From assembly GCA_030430975.1 (NCBI GenBank), contig JAUIKB010000086.1, forward strand, positions 1 to 10,985: a stretch of 10,985 nt of DNA. Reading direction: 5' to 3'. This document shows positions 1 through 5,133 of this stretch, piece after piece (position 1 is the first letter of the stretch; each line of letters opens with the position of its first letter). The translations under genes were made by a program, and so were the position numbers. This stretch comes from Polyangia bacterium. Lineage in GTDB: Bacteria > Myxococcota_A > Polyangia > Polyangiales > Polyangiaceae. A model generated the notes under the pieces. It was not told the DNA's origin. It was given only the letters and a program-made list of their open reading frames with translations, and did not search any database.

Positions 1-473
1 TCTTTCTTGGCCGGGGACTTGTCCGCGGGCTTCTTCGATTTGTTGTCGCCACCGAAGAGTCCGCCCGGCAGCTTCGGGAGGCCCTTGGGCAGGCCACCCG
101 GGAGGACCTTCTCGAGCTCCTTGAGCGCGCGCTTTTTGGCTTCGTCGACAACGGGCTTGCTGCGCTTCTCGGCTTCTTCGAGCGCGCGCTTCTTGGCCTC
201 TTCGGCGAGCTCGGCCGCGCTCTTCTTGCCCGTGAGCACATCCTGCACGGATCCCCCGACGCCCGGCACGCGGTCGCCGAGCAGCGCGTCGAGCTTGCTG
301 CCGACCTGACGCGCGAGCTCGGCGCGCCCGCTGCGCACGAGCGCGTCGACGAAGGCCTTGGTTTCGACCGTGATCCGAGGAGCGGAGATCGGGCCGCGCA
401 GGCCGAGCGGGACTTCGACGGACTCGAGCGGGCGGAATGCGAAGGTCAGTGTCGGCGAGCCAGCGACCTGCTA
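1..473 (-). CDS. AsmA-like protein, C-terminal fragment (both ends missing)
   Basis: The minus-strand frame is open from an in-frame TAG at 473-471 to the left edge, about 156 codons, with no plausible start near its right end. It begins QVAGSPTLTFAFRPLESVEV, continues with a mixed domain (VPLGLRGPISAPRITVETKAF), then a charged Ala/Glu/Lys-rich helical stretch (AELAEEAKKRALEEAEKR), and ends in repeated GGLPKGLPKLPGG followed by a lysine-rich tail. This layout, a beta-rich segment followed by a Lys/Glu helix and a Gly/Leu/Pro tail, resembles the C-termini of large AsmA/DUF748-type envelope proteins; I recognise the style rather than a signature, so the family is tentative. The stop codon lies outside the window. 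The N-terminal part should continue to the right of 473, but that DNA encodes an RCC1 protein on the other strand. The gene is therefore truncated, or joined wrongly in the assembly. Confidence 0.6.
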
Positions 474-479
474 GTGGTG
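465..479. other. Junction between two 5'-truncated, divergent genes
   Basis: A minus-strand coding frame ends abruptly at a TAG (473-471), and the RCC1 frame on the plus strand takes its first usable codon, GTG, at 474. Neither gene shows a start region, Shine-Dalgarno sequence, signal peptide or promoter here, although both would normally need one. The two frames touch with no intergenic DNA. The simplest reading is that a deletion, rearrangement or assembly join removed both 5' ends together with the shared promoter region. Confidence 0.55.
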
Positions 480-1505
480 CGTACGAGTCGCACCGGCACC
501 TGCGCCGTGGACTTCTCCGACTTCACCACCCTGTGTTGGGGTAGGCCAAACGGCGCCGGTCAACCGTACCGCAGCAGCTCTCCGAAGGTTGTCCTCAGTG
601 TCGGGTTCTCGCAAACCGTCGCCGGCTCAGCCCACCGCTGCGGGCGCCGCGACGACGGAAGTGTTGAATGCTGGGGTGAGAACACGGTCGGACAACTCGG
701 CAACGGTTCGACGACGTCGCAGTGGACGCCCACGGCGGTTTCTGACTTGCCCCCAGTCCTCGGCATCAATTCGCTAGACCGCCACACGTGCGGGCGAACG
801 GAAAGTGGAGCGGTCTATTGCTGGGGGGCAAACGAGGACGGGCAGCTCGGACTCGGGGATCGCGTACCGCGACCGACGCCCGTGCTGGTGCCGAATCTGC
901 CAGAGGTTGTTCAGGTCGCGCCGCTGGCTCGGGCGACGTGCGTCGTCACAAAGGACGCTGGGGAGCTGTGGTGCTGGGGCCTCAACGAAAACGGTTTGTT
1001 CGGTGTCGACGCAACCGATACGCCGTACTCCGATGCACCCGTGCAAGTGCCCGGTCTGCCGCGCATCGACCGAGTCTACGTCGGCGGAACGCATGTATGT
1101 GCACGCGGTTCATCGCAGGAGCTGCTGTGCTGGGGAGCCAACGACTTCGGCCAGCTCGGCGATGGTACGACAACCTCGCGCGCGGTGCCGAAACCGGTAC
1201 CAGACCTCGACCTGGTAGCCACCGCAAGCCTTGGTCACGAGCATACCTGCGTCCAAACCACCGCCGGCAAGCTCATCTGCTTCGGCTCGAATCGCTACGG
1301 GCAGCTGGGGCTTCCACCAAGCGACGCTCCAACACCCGCCCTCGAGGTCGCCGAACAGCTCCAGGCATTCAGCACGCACGGCTCCCATCATCTATGCCTG
1401 TCAACGGCGGTCGCCCCACTTCGCTGCATGGGCCGGAACGATCTCGGCCAGTTAGGTGACGGGACGTTCGTAGATCGAAACACCCTCACGCCACTTAAGC
1501 TGTAG
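474..1505 (+). CDS. RCC1-repeat seven-bladed propeller protein, probably 5'-truncated
   Basis: The protein has 343 visible residues built from about 50-residue RCC1 repeats, each carrying a C-x(9-10)-C-[WFM]-G core usually followed by N-x-x-GQLG. Seven cysteine pairs are visible: C10/C21, C56/C66, C106/C116, C156/C167, C209/C219, C259/C269 and C308/C318. They match the seven blades of a full propeller. Regularly paired cysteines suggest disulfides and an extracytoplasmic location, as in many myxobacterial RCC1 lipoproteins. No signal peptide or lipobox is present; the visible protein starts only nine residues before the first blade cysteine, inside its first strand. The GTG at 474 has no Shine-Dalgarno sequence, and the frame stays open upstream through antisense DNA of another gene. 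The true N-terminus is therefore probably lost. The kinase gene follows 49 nt downstream on the same strand. Ligand and function are unknown; such propellers bind proteins or peptides. Confidence 0.85.
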   Translation: MVRTSRTGTCAVDFSDFTTLCWGRPNGAGQPYRSSSPKVVLSVGFSQTVAGSAHRCGRRDDGSVECWGENTVGQLGNGSTTSQWTPTAVSDLPPVLGINSLDRHTCGRTESGAVYCWGANEDGQLGLGDRVPRPTPVLVPNLPEVVQVAPLARATCVVTKDAGELWCWGLNENGLFGVDATDTPYSDAPVQVPGLPRIDRVYVGGTHVCARGSSQELLCWGANDFGQLGDGTTTSRAVPKPVPDLDLVATASLGHEHTCVQTTAGKLICFGSNRYGQLGLPPSDAPTPALEVAEQLQAFSTHGSHHLCLSTAVAPLRCMGRNDLGQLGDGTFVDRNTLTPLKL

Positions 1506-1520
1506 GCCTCCGTGGCAAGT

Positions 1521-1540
1521 CGCGGTTTGGGCCCACCGCG
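1521..1540 (+). promoter_or_regulatory. Inverted repeat CGCGGT-N8-ACCGCG before the kinase
   Basis: A perfect 6-bp inverted repeat (1521-1526 and 1535-1540) with the palindrome TGGGCCCA inside its loop lies 15 nt after the RCC1 stop and 14 nt before the kinase start. No T-run follows, so it is a poor intrinsic terminator. It could be an operator next to the possible -10 element at 1543, or a 3'-end-stabilising hairpin of the RCC1 transcript. Confidence 0.35.
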
Positions 1541-1542
1541 CG

Positions 1543-1548
1543 TATAGT
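1543..1548 (+). promoter_or_regulatory. TATAGT, -10-like hexamer just before the kinase start
   Basis: TATAGT matches the sigma-70 -10 consensus at five of six positions and ends only 6 nt before the kinase GTG at 1555. A start of transcription 6-7 nt after the hexamer would fall on the GTG, giving a leaderless mRNA. This fits the absence of a Shine-Dalgarno sequence. No convincing -35 element sits 16-18 nt upstream, so the call is tentative. Confidence 0.35.
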
Positions 1549-1554
1549 CTGCAG

Positions 1555-2871
1555 GTGTTCGAACAAGCACCGGACGTGATGATCACGCCGTCGATCCGGC
1601 TGCTCAAGCGGCTTGGCAAGGGCGGCATGGGCACCGTTTGGCTAGCCGAACACGAAACACTGCAGGCACAGGTGGTCGTAAAGTTTCTGGCAGACCGTCT
1701 GTCGAACGACCCCACGAGCCGTGCGCGCTTCTCTCGCGAAGCCTCTAGCGCTGCCCGAGTCCGCAGTCCGCACGTCGTCCAGACTCTCGACCACGGCGTG
1801 ACCGACGACGGGACACCGTTCATCGTTCTGGAGTTGCTCGAAGGACACGACCTTGCCGTTGAATTGCGGAATCGAATCATGGATCCGCACGAGGTCGCCC
1901 ACATCGTGGAGCACGTGTGCGTCGCGCTTAGTCGAGCGCACGAGGAGCAGATCGTTCACCGCGACATCAAGCCCAGCAACATCTTTCTATGCAGCTCCGC
2001 TGGCAACGCTCCCTTCGTCAAGCTGCTCGACTTCGGCGTAGCCAAGGGATTGGACGATGGGACGAGCGTGACGACTGAAGGCCAAGCGGTCGGAACGCTC
2101 GCCTACATGAGCCCGGAACAGATCACCGGTGGCGAAGTGACCGTGCTGAGTGACTTATGGGCAGTCGGAGTCGTCGCGTTCGGTGCCATGACCGGCCAGC
2201 TCCCGTTCAAGCGCGAAACCCAGTCCGAGACCATCGCCGCCATCCTCGGCGCGCCGATACCCAAACCATCCGACGTGGCACCGGAACTACCCGCGACGAT
2301 CGACGAGTGGTTTGCGCGCGCATGTAACCGCACATCCCAGACCCGGTTCCAGACGCCGCGCGAAATGTCGGACGCTCTATGGGAAGCGCTCGGTGTGACG
2401 TCGACCGGGTACCGCCGTGGTGCCAGTCAGCCGCAGCATCCGGTTCCGGAACCGGAGACGGGAAGCCCGGCAACTATCACGACCAACCCGATCGAGTCGC
2501 AAGCCAAACCGTTGCGACCGTCACGATGGCTGTGGGCGATGCTAGCGACCAGCGTCATCGCGCTAGTCGGCGCCGGTATTGCACTCCTCGTCGTCACCGT
2601 CGGCCGGTCAGCGCCCGCCGACGAACCACCGGTCTCGGCTCGGCCCTCCGGCGCGCCATCCGACGCGGACTCCTCAAGCTCGGAATCTCCGACGCCGACT
2701 CCGGCGCCGTCCACGCCATCCTCGGCGTCCGCTGCCCCACCTGCGTCCGCAATTCCGAGCGCAGCCCCGTCTCAGCCGGCCGCCACAACGAGGTCCGCTC
2801 CCGCCGCTAAGCCGAAACCACTTCCCCAAAAAAGACGAGCCGTCGGTCAAGACGACGACCTCGGCTTCTAG
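1555..2871 (+). CDS. Membrane-anchored Ser/Thr protein kinase (Pkn type)
   Basis: This 438-residue Hanks-type kinase appears catalytically complete. It has a glycine-rich loop GKGGMGTV (21-28), ATP-anchoring Lys43 in VVVK, a helix-C Glu62, the catalytic loop HRDIKPSN (135-142, Asp137), DFG (159-161), the activation segment end GTLAYMSPEQ (180-189), Asp200 and Arg264. The kinase domain ends near residue 280. A juxtamembrane linker leads to one membrane span (about 325-349), then an 80-residue Pro/Ser/Ala-rich segment and a basic-acidic end (KRRAV, then QDDDLGF). The predicted topology is a cytoplasmic kinase with an extracytoplasmic tail. There are no PASTA, TPR or other sensor domains. The start is taken as GTG 1555 because a -10-like hexamer lies just upstream; ATG 1579 (residue 9) is possible and would still keep the glycine loop. 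The RCC1 protein encoded upstream may be an extracytoplasmic partner, but this is inferred from proximity only. The gene converges on the next gene, with 22 nt between stops. Confidence 0.93.
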   Translation: MFEQAPDVMITPSIRLLKRLGKGGMGTVWLAEHETLQAQVVVKFLADRLSNDPTSRARFSREASSAARVRSPHVVQTLDHGVTDDGTPFIVLELLEGHDLAVELRNRIMDPHEVAHIVEHVCVALSRAHEEQIVHRDIKPSNIFLCSSAGNAPFVKLLDFGVAKGLDDGTSVTTEGQAVGTLAYMSPEQITGGEVTVLSDLWAVGVVAFGAMTGQLPFKRETQSETIAAILGAPIPKPSDVAPELPATIDEWFARACNRTSQTRFQTPREMSDALWEALGVTSTGYRRGASQPQHPVPEPETGSPATITTNPIESQAKPLRPSRWLWAMLATSVIALVGAGIALLVVTVGRSAPADEPPVSARPSGAPSDADSSSSESPTPTPAPSTPSSASAAPPASAIPSAAPSQPAATTRSAPAAKPKPLPQKRRAVGQDDDLGF

Positions 2872-2893
2872 TCACGGATGCTTACCTCGGCGG

Positions 2894-3715
2894 TTAGAGT
2901 CGCAGCGACGCTCTGTAAACCGCCAGCAGGTAGATCGGGATGCGGTAGCCGTGCAGACCGAACTCGTCGCCACCCGTGAACAGCGTTTGGAACAAGAATA
3001 GATCGACTGCATCGCGACCGGCTTTGATGAAGCCGGGGCGCGTCATGAACAGCAGTCCGCCGTACAGCTTGCCTTCTCGGCCCCCGTCCTTGGGCAAGTC
3101 CATGTACCGACCGTAAGGTCCGATCGCACCGAAATCGCGATGACGGTACAGGAAAGCCGAATCGAAGCGCCCCAGCATTCCGCCGTCGTGGGGCATGCCG
3201 TGGAACCAGTCGAACGAATTGTCCTCGCGATCCTCCCAGCGCAACGTGCCGGTGTTGATCCAAAAGAACATGTCGAGGGGTACGACCATCCTGAGTCGCG
3301 CTTCACCCCACGGGAACGACTGGTCGTTTTGAAGGCCATCGGATTCGCGTTCGTTGCGTAGGTCTAACGTGTTGGCGACGCCCGCCGGTAGCGTGTGGTT
3401 TCGATGCACACGTCGGTACGCGATCGTCCCACCAAAGGTGAAGAGGAACACGCGCATGTCGAGATTCAGTGAACCCTCGACATACGGGAAGCTGCCGACC
3501 ACGCTGGCGCGCGTGTGCAACATACTCATCCCCTCTTCGAGATGGGCGCGATTCTCAAGGCTCGCCTGAGCGCCGACGGTGTAGCCGTCCAAGTGGGCAA
3601 ACGTGCCGGCACTGGGCGGGTTAAGCATGTAGTCTCGCGGCGTCTTGGCTTGCGCGCTGGCTGCCCAAAACAACGCGCCAACCATCCCCAGCGTAGCTGC
3701 TCTTACGATCCCCAT
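2894..3715 (-). CDS. Secreted protein, possible outer-membrane beta-barrel, family not recognised
   Basis: From ATG 3715 the protein has 273 residues. It starts with a Sec-type signal peptide (MGIVRAATLGMVGALFWAAS) and a likely cleavage after AQA, before KTPRDY. The mature part is rich in alternating aromatic and polar residues, Gly and Tyr (for example YVEGSLNLDMRVFLFTFGG, then RLRMVVPLDMFFWINTGTLR) and ends with a strand-like YLLAVYRASLRL. This resembles outer-membrane barrel or periplasmic beta-rich proteins, but no family signature is recognised and a non-barrel fold is possible. The longer TTG start at 3736 is less likely because it would add charged-poor residues before the signal peptide. 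No Shine-Dalgarno sequence is visible. TACAGT at 3728-3723 lies 7 nt before the ATG and could be a -10 for a leaderless message. Upstream on the same strand are the DUF1501 and diheme-cytochrome genes, separated by a terminator-like hairpin. Confidence 0.75.
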   Translation of the reverse strand: MGIVRAATLGMVGALFWAASAQAKTPRDYMLNPPSAGTFAHLDGYTVGAQASLENRAHLEEGMSMLHTRASVVGSFPYVEGSLNLDMRVFLFTFGGTIAYRRVHRNHTLPAGVANTLDLRNERESDGLQNDQSFPWGEARLRMVVPLDMFFWINTGTLRWEDREDNSFDWFHGMPHDGGMLGRFDSAFLYRHRDFGAIGPYGRYMDLPKDGGREGKLYGGLLFMTRPGFIKAGRDAVDLFLFQTLFTGGDEFGLHGYRIPIYLLAVYRASLRL

Positions 3716-3722
3716 CGTAGCC

Positions 3723-3728
3723 ACTGTA
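3723..3728 (-). promoter_or_regulatory. TACAGT, weak -10-like hexamer before the beta-rich secreted protein
   Basis: TACAGT on the minus strand matches four of six positions of TATAAT and ends 7 nt before ATG 3715. As with the kinase gene, transcription starting here would give little or no leader. No -35 is evident, so chance is a real alternative. Confidence 0.2.
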
Positions 3729-3738
3729 ACCCACAAAC

Positions 3739-3776
3739 GCGAAAACGGGACACGCCTTCGGCGCGTCCCGCTTCGC
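3739..3776 (-). terminator. Intrinsic-terminator-like hairpin after the DUF1501 gene
   Basis: A perfect 6-bp stem CGGGAC/GTCCCG (3746-3751 with 3765-3770) encloses a second 4-bp stem CGCC/GGCG with a TTC loop, after one A-C mismatch. The outer arms GCGAA/TTCGC (3739-3743 and 3772-3776) can extend it. Read on the minus strand it is followed by TTTT and then CGCGTTT. It lies 21 nt past the DUF1501 stop and 24 nt before the next minus-strand ATG, so it would end the cytochrome-DUF1501 transcript or attenuate read-through. Confidence 0.6.
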
Positions 3777-3796
3777 TTGCTGTACCTACCCTGCCG

Positions 3797-5119
3797 CTAT
3801 CCGAACAGCTTCAGGTCTTCACCGCTCAGCGGGAACTGCTGTGCGGGGTCGGTGTCGTCAACACCGACGACCTTACGCATCGCCTTCACGACTTCGACGG
3901 AAGTGATTTCGACACCCTTGTCGTCGACATCCAGCGAATCGGGGTCGACCTTGCGCGACAGCTGCTCCTTCGTTGTCTCGCCGATCATGCGGTTGCCCTT
4001 CACGCCTCGACCCAGCGCCAAAACGCTGGTGATCGGCCAGTGGTCTTTGCCGTCGTTGTCGTTGGGGCCGTTGTAGTGCGGACCACGCCCGAAGTCGGAC
4101 GTCACGAAGATCGTCAGCTGGTCCTGGAGCCCCGCCTGTCCGGCGTAGTCCCAGATCCAATCGATCGCACCCAGCAACTTGGCGAGCTGCCGCGTCTGAT
4201 TCGAAAGGTGATTGGCGTGGGTGTCGAACCCGCCGACCGAAACGGTACCGGCGACCGACACGCCCGTCTTCATGGCTTCGATGATGATCTGACCCTGTCT
4301 TAGGGTTCTCTCGAGATCGTTGAGCGCGTTGCCCGGTAGCTCGACGAGTTCGTCCGGCAGCTTCAGGTTCTTGAGTTCGTTGTCGTTCACCCGCGCTAGG
4401 TTGAGCTCACCGATCGCACGGCGGATCGACGGGAGCTTCTGTGCATCGCGCAGAGAGGCGTTTCGCTCACTCTGGTACTTCGCGATGCGATCCATGGTCG
4501 CCTTGGTGTGATAGAAATCCGTGTCCTTGTCACCAGGGTTCAGATGGTTGGGTTCGACGATTCGATTGAACGAATCGATGCTTCCCGTACGGGTGGGCGC
4601 AACCAAACTCGCGGTGAAGTCATACCCGCCACCGCTGATGAACGACATGGGTTTGTCCGCGGCCTTGGCGGCCGCCATCAGCGCACCCATCGCAGGATAA
4701 CCCTCCTGGAGCTTGCCGCTGACGATGGTCCGTCGACCGCTATCGTGGTTGTTGGTCGTCGAGTTCACGCCGTTGATGACGGTGAGCAGGTTACCTTTAC
4801 GCTGAAGAAATTCTTCTGGCGAGAAGATGTAGTCTCCGTACGGAGCCTCGTTCGGGTCGATGTTCCAGCGTTCCCAGTCCTTCGTCCAGGTCGCGCACGA
4901 GATATTCCCAACTTTGCCGTTGGTCGTGTACCCGCGCTTGAACTCTGCGTTGTCGGTCGGGTCGAACAGGTAGATCGGGTCGAATCCACCGCCGGCGTGA
5001 ATGAACAGAGCGAAGGGCCCCTTGTACTCACCCTTTGCACTAGCGGATCGTGTTGCGCCTGGCACCGAGAGGGCCAGACCGGTAGCAGCTGCTGCTTGTA
5101 GGAAATTTCTACGTTCCAT
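3797..5119 (-). CDS. Tat-exported DUF1501 family protein (alkaline-phosphatase-like fold)
   Basis: The 440-residue protein opens with a twin-arginine signal: ERRNFLQ at 2-8, a hydrophobic stretch, and a likely cleavage after SASA (25-28). Mature-protein hallmarks of DUF1501 follow: an N-terminal strand with GGGFDP (43-48), the motif GGFDTH (296-301), SDFGR (341-345) and a DHWP block (359-362), followed by GRGVKG. This family shares the alkaline phosphatase/sulfatase superfamily fold, and the Asp/His residues in these motifs would be metal ligands; the substrate is unknown. ATG 5119 is the start: AAAGGAGG lies 6 nt upstream and overlaps the stop codon of the preceding gene. The gap to that gene, the diheme lipoprotein, is 12 nt, so the two are co-transcribed and probably coupled. 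DUF1501 proteins are commonly encoded beside planctomycete-type cytochromes, as here. Tat export suggests folding with a cofactor before export to the periplasm. Confidence 0.92.
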   Translation of the reverse strand: MERRNFLQAAAATGLALSVPGATRSASAKGEYKGPFALFIHAGGGFDPIYLFDPTDNAEFKRGYTTNGKVGNISCATWTKDWERWNIDPNEAPYGDYIFSPEEFLQRKGNLLTVINGVNSTTNNHDSGRRTIVSGKLQEGYPAMGALMAAAKAADKPMSFISGGGYDFTASLVAPTRTGSIDSFNRIVEPNHLNPGDKDTDFYHTKATMDRIAKYQSERNASLRDAQKLPSIRRAIGELNLARVNDNELKNLKLPDELVELPGNALNDLERTLRQGQIIIEAMKTGVSVAGTVSVGGFDTHANHLSNQTRQLAKLLGAIDWIWDYAGQAGLQDQLTIFVTSDFGRGPHYNGPNDNDGKDHWPITSVLALGRGVKGNRMIGETTKEQLSRKVDPDSLDVDDKGVEITSVEVVKAMRKVVGVDDTDPAQQFPLSGEDLKLFG

Positions 5120-5125
5120 GTCTTG

Positions 5126-5133
5126 CCTCCTTT
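5126..5133 (-). promoter_or_regulatory. Strong ribosome binding site of the DUF1501 gene
   Basis: AAAGGAGG on the minus strand lies 6 nt before ATG 5119 and overlaps the TAA of the upstream cytochrome gene (5134-5132). Terminating ribosomes would sit on it, favouring re-initiation and balanced synthesis of the two products. Confidence 0.8.

Noticed and set aside
7..309. Plus-strand open frame of 100 codons rich in Ser and Ala
   Set aside because: It is antisense to the AsmA-like minus-strand frame, whose translation has a clear domain-like layout; the plus-strand product has only low-complexity composition.
2872..2893. A terminator between the convergent kinase and secreted-protein genes
   Set aside because: The 22-nt gap has no stem-loop with a T-run on either strand.
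3716..3736. TTG 3736 as the start of the beta-rich secreted protein
   Set aside because: TTG is rare, has no ribosome site, and overlaps the T-run of the terminator-like hairpin; ATG 3715 gives a compact signal peptide.
3515..4303. Plus-strand open frame of 262 codons
   Set aside because: It spans the antisense of two real minus-strand genes and the terminator hairpin between them, which is not expected of a real gene.
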